From: Mycolicibacterium mageritense | GTDB taxonomy: Bacteria; Actinomycetota; Actinomycetes; Mycobacteriales; Mycobacteriaceae | Length of the DNA: 64,000 nucleotides | NCBI RefSeq assembly: GCF_010727475.1 | Contig: NZ_AP022567.1 | Coordinates: 7,564,001-7,628,000, forward strand | Reading direction: 5' to 3' | In this document: positions 32,799 to 40,485 of the stretch, one piece after another | Numbering within the stretch: position 1 is the stretch's first letter | How the letters are laid out: every line of letters begins with the position of its first letter | The notes under the pieces: generated by a model | Told to the model about the DNA's origin: nothing | Database searches by the model: none | The model's input: only the letters and a program-made list of their open reading frames with translations | Position numbers and translations under genes: made by a program

Positions 32799-34346
32799 TC
32801 AGCTGGGTTCGAGCGCGGCCGCGGGTGCCTCCTGAGCCGAGGGGTTGTGCTCCGGGAGGCGTTCGGGGCCATAGACTTCGGGCTTGTCCGGCCAGAAACG
32901 GTGGATGACCGGGCAGCCGGCCAGGGCGACCACACCCGACGCGAGCAGTCCGCCGTCGATGCCGCCGACCAGCGGCGCCAACGGTCCGGTGTAGGCGTCA
33001 TTGACCGAGAACGTCATGCCCACCACCGCCGAGACGACCCACAGGCCCAGCGTGCGCGGGTTCAAACCGCCGTGGTACCAGTAGATTCCGCCCCGTTGCC
33101 GTCGGTTGAACACCTGCAGGTCGTCGACGTCGTAGTAACCGCGGCGCTTCACGTGACCGTAGACCACGATCACGACCCACGGGATCGAGAAGCACACCAG
33201 GAGCTGCAGGTAGATCGACATCCCACTCTCGATCCTGTCGTAGAAGTGGCCGACGTAGACCAGAACCGTTGCGAGCCCGCAGGCCAGCAGCGTGGCCTGG
33301 ACGCGGTTGAACCGCGGGATGATGGCGCTGGTGTCCAGCCCGGTGCCGTAGGTGTTGATGACGGCCTGCGTGGTGCCCGACGCGAGACCCAGGTAGAGCA
33401 GTGCGGGGATGTACCACAACGGCACGATGTCGACGATGCCGAACACGAACGGGGTGTCGGCGTCGGCCGCACCGGCGTTGAACGCGGCCGCCGAGGTGAA
33501 CGCACCCCACAGGAAGCACACGCCCGTCCCGAAGATGCCACCGAGGAACAGTGTCAGCACGATGCGGCGGTCGGAGAATTTCTGTGGCGCGATGTGCCGC
33601 GTCCAGTCCCCGGAGTACGCGGCGTACGACGAGACCGTGGCCGCGCTCAGCAGCGCCGAGACCAGCCACGTGCTCAGCTCGGAACCGAAGGCGTAGGTTC
33701 CGGTGCCGGCGTAGGACGCGTCGAAGTCCTTGGCGTAGACGAACACTCCGACGACCATGCACAGGCCCGCGGTCGGCAGGATGAACTTCAGCGACGCCAT
33801 CATGCTGTGGTGGCCGTACACCGAGATGACCGTCACGATGATGCTGAGCACGGCGTAGGCGACCAGCCTGACGGCCTCATTGTCGGGCATGTCGAAGAAC
33901 CGGATCAGCGCCGACGCGAGGGCGTCGCCACCGGTCCAGATCGAGATGGCCGCGAAGGCCAAGCTGGCCGTCCCTTCCAGGACCGACCCGATCAGGCGGC
34001 CGGCCACGCCGAAGTACGCGCCGCTGGACACCGGATTGTTGGTGCCCGAATGCGGTCCCATGAGTCCGGACAAGCCGAGGAACACGGCACCCACGGCGGA
34101 TCCGGCCGCGATGGAGGTCGCTGCCGACCACCAGCCGAGGCCGAACGCGATCGGATACCAGCCGATGATGAACAGCCCGAATGTCATGCTGCCGCCGAGC
34201 AACAGGACATACAGGTTGCTCGGCCGCGAGCGGCGTTCGGATTCGGGGATGTAATCGATGCCGTGTTGCTCCACGCGCGGGAGCGAGATACGGGAACCAG
34301 TGCGCAAATCCTTATAGACGTCCTTGTCTACCATGCGGTTTGTCAC
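32799..34346 (-). CDS. NCS1-family permease (nucleobase/cation symporter type)
   Basis: About 515 residues with some 12 hydrophobic segments. The lead RVEQHGIDYIPESERRSRP and GIIYWYHGG-like C-terminal loop (here GGIYWYHGG) are typical of NCS1 carriers for cytosine, uracil, allantoin, hydantoin or thiamine. GTG 34346 overlaps the hydrolase stop (GTGA); ATG 34334 is an alternative. It is the last gene of the DUF1116 operon and probably imports that operon's nitrogen substrate (inference). Confidence 0.85.
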   Translation of the reverse strand: MTNRMVDKDVYKDLRTGSRISLPRVEQHGIDYIPESERRSRPSNLYVLLLGGSMTFGLFIIGWYPIAFGLGWWSAATSIAAGSAVGAVFLGLSGLMGPHSGTNNPVSSGAYFGVAGRLIGSVLEGTASLAFAAISIWTGGDALASALIRFFDMPDNEAVRLVAYAVLSIIVTVISVYGHHSMMASLKFILPTAGLCMVVGVFVYAKDFDASYAGTGTYAFGSELSTWLVSALLSAATVSSYAAYSGDWTRHIAPQKFSDRRIVLTLFLGGIFGTGVCFLWGAFTSAAAFNAGAADADTPFVFGIVDIVPLWYIPALLYLGLASGTTQAVINTYGTGLDTSAIIPRFNRVQATLLACGLATVLVYVGHFYDRIESGMSIYLQLLVCFSIPWVVIVVYGHVKRRGYYDVDDLQVFNRRQRGGIYWYHGGLNPRTLGLWVVSAVVGMTFSVNDAYTGPLAPLVGGIDGGLLASGVVALAGCPVIHRFWPDKPEVYGPERLPEHNPSAQEAPAAALEPS

Positions 34347-35020
34347 TTTCGGACGAGCCATTCGAATGGCTTGAGGTGTGCTGGGTTTTCGGTGTAGATG
34401 AGCTCCGGGTGCCATTGGACCCCGAAGCAGTTCTCACCTTCGATTGCCTCGACGACGCCGTCGGGGCTCCACGCGGTCGCCGTGAGCGATCCGGTATCGG
34501 AAACAGCCTGGTGATGCTGGGAATTCACTTCCGTCAGGTGGCCGAACAACTCTCCTGCCAGTGAGCCTTCCTTGATCTCGACGCCGTGCCGGATCGAGGC
34601 GTAGCCGCCGTCGACGGTGTCGGCCATGTGTTTGCGCACGCCATAGGCCAACAGATCCTGGTGCAGCGAACCGCCGTGCGCCACGGCGAGTAGCTGCGCG
34701 CCACGGCACACCCCGAAAGTCTTGAGACCGCGCCGGATCGAGCGTTCGAGGATCGCGAGTTCGACCTGGTCGCGCTGTTCGTCGACGCCCATGAGCGTGG
34801 CTTTGGTGGGCTCGCCGTAGCGGCGGGGATGGATGTCCCCGCCGCTCAGCAACAACAGCGCGTCGATCCGATCGGCCAGCCGCAGGGCCCGCGCCGGATC
34901 GAGCGTCGCGGGGATCAGGACCGGCACGCCTTCGGCCCGCACGATCGCGTCGATGTAGTTCCGGTGGCTCGCCAGAAAGCCATCGGGACCGAGGCCACAG
35001 ACAACGCCGACGACTGTCAT
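34343..35020 (-). CDS. Class I glutamine amidotransferase-like hydrolase (peptidase C26, PuuD-like)
   Basis: 225 residues. Catalytic nucleophile in FGVCRGAQLLAVA (Cys near 120), the HHQAV segment, and the catalytic His-x-Glu as VQWHPE near 207. The family hydrolyses gamma-glutamyl amides, as PuuD does for gamma-glutamyl-GABA. Paired here with a glutamine-synthetase-like ligase, it could release a product after glutamylation. ATG overlaps the ligase stop. Confidence 0.87.
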   Translation of the reverse strand: MTVVGVVCGLGPDGFLASHRNYIDAIVRAEGVPVLIPATLDPARALRLADRIDALLLLSGGDIHPRRYGEPTKATLMGVDEQRDQVELAILERSIRRGLKTFGVCRGAQLLAVAHGGSLHQDLLAYGVRKHMADTVDGGYASIRHGVEIKEGSLAGELFGHLTEVNSQHHQAVSDTGSLTATAWSPDGVVEAIEGENCFGVQWHPELIYTENPAHLKPFEWLVRK

Positions 35021-36399
35021 AGTTCCAGCAGGTACCTTGTGCGTTCGGCGTCGGAGACCAACAGGTGATCGGACTCCCACTCCTTGAGCTTCATCTCGGT
35101 GTACTCGCTGACGAACGCCGGCGAGAACGTCTTGTGCACAAGGGGATCCGCTTGGAAGGCCTCGATCGCCTCCAACAGCGTGCGCGGCAGCACCGGCGCA
35201 TCGGAGTTGTGCGAGGCCTGCTCCAGCGGTTGCCCCGGATCCAGGTTCTCGCGGATGCCTTCCAGGCCGGCGGCGATCATGAGCGCCGACGCGAAGTAGT
35301 AGTTCGCGGCGCTGTCCGCGGCCCGGTACTCGATGCACGCACGGTTCTGCGGCAACCGTACGGTGCACGAGCGGTTGTTCGAGCCGTAGCTGACACGCGT
35401 GGGTGCCCAGGAGATCTGCCCGTCGGCCAGCCGTGGCGTGAGCCTGCGGTACGAGTTCGTGGTGGGGTTCCCCAGCGCCGTGAAGGCCGGCGCGTGCTTG
35501 AGGACGCCCGCGATGAACTGGTAGGTGGTCTGCGTCCACTCCCCTGCGGTATCCCCGACACGGAAGGCGTTGCGTCCGGTTTCCAGGTTCACCAGGCTCA
35601 TGTTCAGATGTGCGCCCGAGCCCCACATGCTCGCGTACGGCTTGGGCATGAAGCTCGCGAGCAGGCCGCATTCCTTGGCTATCTGCTTGACCGCGAAGCG
35701 GAACAGCGTCATCCGGTCGGCCATCTCCAGCACCGGAGCGTGGCCGATGCTGAGCTCGTACTGGCCGTCGCCGCCCTCGTGGCCGAACGCGTAGACGCCG
35801 AAATCCAGTTCGCTGAGGTAGCCCACGAGCGTGTCGAGGAACTCGGAGGCATCCAGGGTTGCCTCGACGTCGTAGGCCGGTGACGGCTTGAGCGATCCGC
35901 TGCGTGCGACCGGGACCAGCCGGTCACGGTCGCCCTCGAGGGACTCGGGCCGGAACACGTAGAACTCGGGCTCCACCCCTAGGTGCACCGAATAGCCCTG
36001 CGCCGCAGCGGCTTCGACTTGTGTTCGCAGCGCATTGCGGGGACACAGCGCAAACGGTTCGCGGCCGCCGTAACTCATGTCGGCGATCATCCACGCATAT
36101 CGCCGGTCCCACGGCAGGATCTTGAGAGTGCTCAGGTCGGGCACCCCGACCACCTCGTCTTCGGTGGGATTCATGTTGCCTATGCCGCCGAAGCCGCGGG
36201 GGGTGTACCGCTCGGCGCCCGCGACCAGGTCCGCGAAGTGCGTCATCGGGACGACCTTCGACTTGGGCCGGCCGAGCACGTCGATCCAGTTCGCCATCGC
36301 GTACTTGACACCTTGGGCGCCAAGTTCTTTCGCGACGCGCGTGTGCTCGGGGTCGAGGCTGTACAGCGTGTCGTTGCGTTCGAATATGGTGTCGGTCAT
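35017..36399 (-). CDS. Glutamine-synthetase-like gamma-glutamyl ligase
   Basis: 460 residues of the glutamine synthetase superfamily. The beta-grasp start includes GVKYAMANWIDVLGRPKSKVVP; catalytic segments are GVEPEFYVFRPE (metal Glu), the FGHEGGDGQYELS strand, GSGAHLNMSL and CIEYRAADSAANYYFASA with the arginine. It resembles GlnT / gamma-glutamylmethylamide synthetase / PuuA more than housekeeping GlnA. It would link glutamate to an amine using ATP. Methylamine is a possible substrate and would link to the dmm module 20 kb away, but the operon context suggests another amine. Confidence 0.87.
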   Translation of the reverse strand: MTDTIFERNDTLYSLDPEHTRVAKELGAQGVKYAMANWIDVLGRPKSKVVPMTHFADLVAGAERYTPRGFGGIGNMNPTEDEVVGVPDLSTLKILPWDRRYAWMIADMSYGGREPFALCPRNALRTQVEAAAAQGYSVHLGVEPEFYVFRPESLEGDRDRLVPVARSGSLKPSPAYDVEATLDASEFLDTLVGYLSELDFGVYAFGHEGGDGQYELSIGHAPVLEMADRMTLFRFAVKQIAKECGLLASFMPKPYASMWGSGAHLNMSLVNLETGRNAFRVGDTAGEWTQTTYQFIAGVLKHAPAFTALGNPTTNSYRRLTPRLADGQISWAPTRVSYGSNNRSCTVRLPQNRACIEYRAADSAANYYFASALMIAAGLEGIRENLDPGQPLEQASHNSDAPVLPRTLLEAIEAFQADPLVHKTFSPAFVSEYTEMKLKEWESDHLLVSDAERTRYLLEL

Positions 36400-37664
36400 G
36401 CGTTTCTCTCCTTGGTGAGGTGGGTGAGTTCTTCGGCGGCGCGCAGGAACGGTTCGAGCGGGGCGCGGGCCACGCCACCGCCGATCTGCCCGCCGCCCAC
36501 ACCGGCGATGCCGATGTCGAGGTAGGGAGTGATTCCGGTCGCGGCGATTCGGTGGACGTCGAACCCGACGGGCGTACCCCGGTAGTCCAGCGTCGGGATC
36601 CGCAGGTCCGGGTGCTCGCCGGCGCAGATCTGATACATCTGCACGGTGCGGGCGATCATGGTCGCGGCGTTGCCGCCGCTGGACCGCTGTAACGGCAGCG
36701 CCGCGGCCTGCGCGACTCCCCCGAGTCCGACGACTTCGGTGATGACGCTCTCGCCGCCCATGAACTCAATGTCGCTCTCGGTGAAGCCCGGGTAGAGGCG
36801 TACCGACTCGAACGTCGGCAGCGGACCACAGATCCAGCGCTCCCCCAACCCTGCAACTTGGATGCCGAACTCCTTGCAGGAAAACGCCATCGACGTCACG
36901 AGGCTGCTGCCGCCGAAACCCCGCATGCCGTCGGCCATGACCTTGGCCGCGGCCATCGCCAGCCGCAGGAAGAAGTAATCACCCCCGGACAGATAGTCGG
37001 CCAGGATCCGGGCGTCGTCCTCGTTCGCCTCGGTGATCGCGGGCAGCAGGGTCCGGGTGAACAGCGTGGTCGCCGCGGTGTTGCGGCTGTGCAATTCGTC
37101 GCCCATCGTCAGCGCCCGCTGGATGATCGGCTTGAGCGCCACCCCGCCGTGGCGCCGCACCGCCCGGTCGAGCGCCGGGCCCACGCGGTCGCGTAAGAAG
37201 TCGAGGTTGCCGCGGGTCGCGTCGGTGTAGGTGCCGTAGTTCAGGCGGTCGGCGGTGTCGCCCTCATAGAGCGTGCAGTAGGCCCGCGCGCCGGTGTGCG
37301 CATCCTCGACCACGAGGACGGGCATCGATGCCGTCGTCACGCCGGCCAGTGAGCCGACGACACCCAGCGTCTGACATCCGGCCACGGTGACCTCGCCGCG
37401 CTCGAACGCTCGCACGGCACCGGCCCGGTCGGTGGCGAAGCCTTCGTAGATCGCGGCCCCGAGCAGGCCGTCCCGCTGGCCGCCGGTGTAGGCCGCGAAC
37501 GGCAGGGACGGCCCCGATGTCAGCACGACATCGCGGCGCATACCCGCGACCGCGTCGATCGCCGGCACGACCCCGACAAGGCGTGGTTCGACGGTGAACA
37601 CGTTTTCCAACGCGGCCGTGTTCGCGTCGATGCCGGTCACCGGCGGTTGCGTGGTCTGGCTCAT
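36396..37664 (-). CDS. DUF1116 protein (AllG/YlbE-like)
   Basis: 422 residues. DUF1116 proteins partner with FdrA-like CoA-ligase-type proteins in E. coli; the AllFGH complex there acts as oxamate carbamoyltransferase (established family knowledge). Here no FdrA or DUF2877 partner is in view, so the reaction is unknown. Conserved-looking parts are RRDVVLTSGPSLPFAAYTGGQ, KPIIQRALTMGDELHSRN, FGGSSLVTSMAF and GIAGVGGGQIGGG near the end. ATG 37664 follows GGAAGGAC. First gene of a four-gene operon; its stop overlaps the ligase start. Confidence 0.85.
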   Translation of the reverse strand: MSQTTQPPVTGIDANTAALENVFTVEPRLVGVVPAIDAVAGMRRDVVLTSGPSLPFAAYTGGQRDGLLGAAIYEGFATDRAGAVRAFERGEVTVAGCQTLGVVGSLAGVTTASMPVLVVEDAHTGARAYCTLYEGDTADRLNYGTYTDATRGNLDFLRDRVGPALDRAVRRHGGVALKPIIQRALTMGDELHSRNTAATTLFTRTLLPAITEANEDDARILADYLSGGDYFFLRLAMAAAKVMADGMRGFGGSSLVTSMAFSCKEFGIQVAGLGERWICGPLPTFESVRLYPGFTESDIEFMGGESVITEVVGLGGVAQAAALPLQRSSGGNAATMIARTVQMYQICAGEHPDLRIPTLDYRGTPVGFDVHRIAATGITPYLDIGIAGVGGGQIGGGVARAPLEPFLRAAEELTHLTKERNA

Positions 37665-37694
37665 TCGGTCGTCCTTCCCAGGTGAAGCGATGTG

Positions 37695-37708
37695 CAAAAA
37701 GGTTTTGG
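37695..37708. promoter_or_regulatory. LacI-type operator near the DUF1116 start
   Basis: CAAAAAGGTTTTGG, an imperfect dyad with the same CAAAA/TTTTG arms as the site at 37786-37797. It lies 31 bases upstream of the DUF1116 ATG, downstream of a possible leftward -10 (TATGCC on the minus strand), a repressing position. Confidence 0.5.
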
Positions 37709-37733
37709 CATATGGTGGTCAGCATGCGCTGCC

Positions 37734-37784
37734 CAAACTGACTTTCATGAGGCAGATGCTCGACATGAGCGGAAAGTCAGTTTG
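37734..37784. promoter_or_regulatory. Perfect 13-bp inverted repeat in the divergent promoter
   Basis: CAAACTGACTTTC (37734-37746) and GAAAGTCAGTTTG (37772-37784) with a 25-base spacer. It sits between the two LacI-type dyads and overlaps the rightward -35. It could be a second regulator's paired site or a cruciform. Confidence 0.6.
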
Positions 37785-37811
37785 ACAAAACGTTTTGGCG
37801 TGTGTTGGTAT
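37782..37811 (+). promoter_or_regulatory. lacI promoter with overlapping LacI-type operator
   Basis: -35 TTGACA (37782-37787) and, after 18 bases, TGGTAT (37806-37811). The perfect palindrome CAAAACGTTTTG (37786-37797) starts inside the -35, consistent with autorepression by the LacI protein encoded at 37893. Confidence 0.6.
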
Positions 37812-37892
37812 GGAACGGTAGCGCAGTGGCTCGCGACGGGTCAAGGGTCAAAGTGATCGCGGGCACAGCAGGGCCGGGAATGGAGCAACGCA

Positions 37893-38939
37893 GTGGCAAA
37901 CATCAAGGATGTGGCGCGCTACGCCAACGTGTCCCCGACGACGGTGTCGCATGTCCTCAACGGGCGCGGGCGTGTCGCGAAGGAGACCCGAGACCGCGTG
38001 CTCGAGGTCGCAGCCCGGCTCGGGTACACCGCGAGCGCGCACGCGCAGCAGCTGGTCACGCGCCGCAGCCGCATCATCGCCATCCAGATGCCCGACCTCG
38101 ACGCGAGCGGCCGCGGTACCGCCCTGGTGCCGAAGTCCGAATCCGAGTACTTCCTCGAGTTGATCAACGGCGCCGCGGCGGCAGCCACCGACGCCAAGTA
38201 CGCCCTCATCGTGGTGTCGCCCGGAGTCGACGCGTCGTCGATACGCAGCTTCGGTGTGGACGGCATGATCATCGTCGACCCGAAGGGCTCCGAACAGTTC
38301 CTCCAGGCGTCGTTCGCCGACCAGTACCCCGTGGTGACCACGGGTGAACCGGTTGTCGCGGCGGGCCGGCCCTGCTTCGTCGTCGACAACGATCACGAGG
38401 CGGCCGCCCGCGAGATATTCGATCACTTTGCCGCCCAGGGCCGTTCGCAGCCGGCCATCATCACCGACACCACGTCGCGGTCCTACATCCGCGACATCCA
38501 GCACGCGTACGGGGAATGGTGCAACGCCAACGATGTCCGGCCCGCCGCGGTGGCCGTGGCGGAGTCCTCGCCCGCCGAGATGGGCAAGGCACTCGCCTCG
38601 CTGCGCACGGGCCCCTCCCCCGCCGACGCCATCTACACGAGCTCCGACGAGTGCGCGATCGCGCTGCTGGACGCCGCGCGCGAAGCGGGGGTATCGGTGC
38701 CGGACGAGCTGGCGCTGGCAAGCGCCGTGGACAGCTCGATCCTGCGGGTCACCAATCCGCCGGTGACCGGAGTCTTCCTGCACCCCAGGGATATCGGGGC
38801 GCGGGCAGTGGAAAGTCTGACCGATCTGATCGCACGAAAGGATCCCGATTGCCAACTGCCACCGTTGGACAGCACACGAACAATGATCCCGACGCGTGTG
38901 GTGGTGCGCGCGTCAACAGCCATGGAAGCGAATCGATGA
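37893..38939 (+). CDS. LacI-family transcriptional regulator
   Basis: 348 residues. The DNA-binding start ANIKDVARYANVSPTTVSHVLNG (2-24) and hinge with EVAARLGYTASAHA are canonical; the rest is a periplasmic-binding-protein-like ligand domain (about 60-335). Start GTG 37893 behind GGAG. Divergent from the DUF1116 operon and translationally coupled to the reductase gene downstream (ATGA). CAAAACGTTTTG-like dyads in the intergenic region are its probable operators. Confidence 0.93.
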   Translation: MANIKDVARYANVSPTTVSHVLNGRGRVAKETRDRVLEVAARLGYTASAHAQQLVTRRSRIIAIQMPDLDASGRGTALVPKSESEYFLELINGAAAAATDAKYALIVVSPGVDASSIRSFGVDGMIIVDPKGSEQFLQASFADQYPVVTTGEPVVAAGRPCFVVDNDHEAAAREIFDHFAAQGRSQPAIITDTTSRSYIRDIQHAYGEWCNANDVRPAAVAVAESSPAEMGKALASLRTGPSPADAIYTSSDECAIALLDAAREAGVSVPDELALASAVDSSILRVTNPPVTGVFLHPRDIGARAVESLTDLIARKDPDCQLPPLDSTRTMIPTRVVVRASTAMEANR

Positions 38940-39577
38940 AAGTTCTGGTGATCAGCGCGAGCCCGCGCGAGGACGGCAATTCCCACCTGCTGGCCGAAGC
39001 TGCCTGTGCGGGCGCGGAATCGGCAGGCCACGACGTGGAACATGTGTTCCTCGACGAGTACGTGGACCGCATGCTGGACAACTGCAGGCGCTGCCGCATG
39101 GCCACGGGCTTCTGTTCGCTCGACGACCGCTACGAGGCCCTGCTGCTGGACAAGATGCTGCCCGCCGACGGCATCATCTATGCCATGCCGCTGTACTTCT
39201 ACGGCATGCCGGCCCGGCTCAAAACGGTGTTCGACCGGCTGTTCTGCTATACCGCCAACAGCGCTCCGCAACAGGAACAGGTGGTCGGCGGCATCACCGG
39301 CAAGACTGTCGGTGTGTTGATCTCGTGCGAGGAGAGCTACGTCGGCGCCACCGCGGGGGTCATCGCGCAATTCCAGGAACTCACACGGTATCTCGACCAG
39401 AGCCTGGCCGGAGTCGTCGTGGGCAACGCCAACAGTCGCGGCGAGATCGCCTGCGACCCAAGCGATCCGCTGTCCCGCGCCCGGGATCTCGGCGCCCGGC
39501 TGTTCGACATCCGCGTCACCGACTACCGGCTGACCACGGTGCGGTCCAACAAGGTGTGGGATCCGGTGGGCTGCTGA
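38936..39577 (+). CDS. Flavodoxin-fold NADPH-dependent FMN reductase
   Basis: 213 residues. Phosphate-binding start VLVISASPREDGNSH (3-17), a cysteine cluster DNCRRCRMATGFCSLDD, and MPLYFYGMPARLKTVFDR typical of NAD(P)H:FMN reductases related to iron-sulfur flavoproteins. It may supply reduced flavin to, or reduce an intermediate of, the neighbouring pathway (inference). The stop lies 8 bases from the convergent stress-protein stop. Confidence 0.85.
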   Translation: MKVLVISASPREDGNSHLLAEAACAGAESAGHDVEHVFLDEYVDRMLDNCRRCRMATGFCSLDDRYEALLLDKMLPADGIIYAMPLYFYGMPARLKTVFDRLFCYTANSAPQQEQVVGGITGKTVGVLISCEESYVGATAGVIAQFQELTRYLDQSLAGVVVGNANSRGEIACDPSDPLSRARDLGARLFDIRVTDYRLTTVRSNKVWDPVGC

Positions 39578-39585
39578 CCAACCGA

Positions 39586-40404
39586 TCAGCCCTGCGGAAC
39601 CACCAGCACGGGCCGGTAGGTGCGTTGCAGCGTCGCGGCGGCAACGCTGCCCAGCAACACCTTCTTGAGCGCAGACCGGCCCCGCGATCCGACCACGACC
39701 ACCGCCGCCTTGCGTTCGTCGGCATAGGCGACCAGGGCGTCGGCGGTCGAACCGGCACCCGAGCCCCGGAACCGCCGCACGTGCGCCGCAGCCACCGCCT
39801 CGTCGGCATCGCCGTCGTCGACGGTCACCGTCAGCACGTCCCGGTCGGTGAACAACTGCTCGGCGGCCTTGACCGCGAGGTCGGAACCCGCCGAACCATC
39901 CACGCCCACCACGACCGGTCCGCTGCGCAGCGCCTGGTATTCGGTGGACACCATGTGTTGCGAGATCACCAACACCGGCCGGGTCGCGTGGTGCACCACC
40001 AGATCGGACACGCTGCCCATCTTGCTGTCGGACGCGCCGATGCCGCGGGCACCCACGACGACGACGTCGGGCGCCAGCTCCTCGGCCAGCTGCGCCAGGC
40101 CGAGGCCCTCGCCCGCCCACGTGCGCTTCACGACCGGTTCGGCCTCCCACCCGACCGCACGCGCGAGCGTCGACCCGGTGACCACCAGCCGCTCGGCCTC
40201 CTTCTCACTCTCGTGGTCGACCATGTCGATCAGTTCGTTGACGTTGCGCGCCGAGTGCCGTAGCCGGGCCCGTAAACCCTTGCTGCCGAACGGCGGTGTG
40301 CACAGGTAGACCACCACGGCCTCGGCGACCGGGAACAACACACTGGCCGTGCTGATCGCCGAATTGGCCGCCGGGGAACCGTCGTAACCGACCACAATCT
40401 TCAT
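39586..40404 (-). CDS. Universal stress protein, tandem UspA domains
   Basis: 272 residues in two UspA domains (1-147 and about 158-272). Each ends with the ATP-binding pattern: GARGIGASDSKMGSVSD and GSRGRSALKKVLLGSVA. The second domain begins VVVGVDGSAGSD. Tandem USPs of this size are common in mycobacterial dormancy and stress regulons. ATG 40404. Alone on its strand between the reductase and the cyclase. Confidence 0.93.
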   Translation of the reverse strand: MKIVVGYDGSPAANSAISTASVLFPVAEAVVVYLCTPPFGSKGLRARLRHSARNVNELIDMVDHESEKEAERLVVTGSTLARAVGWEAEPVVKRTWAGEGLGLAQLAEELAPDVVVVGARGIGASDSKMGSVSDLVVHHATRPVLVISQHMVSTEYQALRSGPVVVGVDGSAGSDLAVKAAEQLFTDRDVLTVTVDDGDADEAVAAAHVRRFRGSGAGSTADALVAYADERKAAVVVVGSRGRSALKKVLLGSVAAATLQRTYRPVLVVPQG

Positions 40405-40485
40405 CGCACGCCACCAATCTCGTCGAGCACTGCCTGTAGTTTCGTTGCCCCCAGGATAGATGCGCCGGTTCGGACACCAAGGAAA

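Noticed and set aside
32847..34397. 516-codon plus-strand frame over the NCS1 permease
   Set aside because: The minus strand encodes an evident membrane transporter; the plus product is Asp/Arg/His-rich with no domain.
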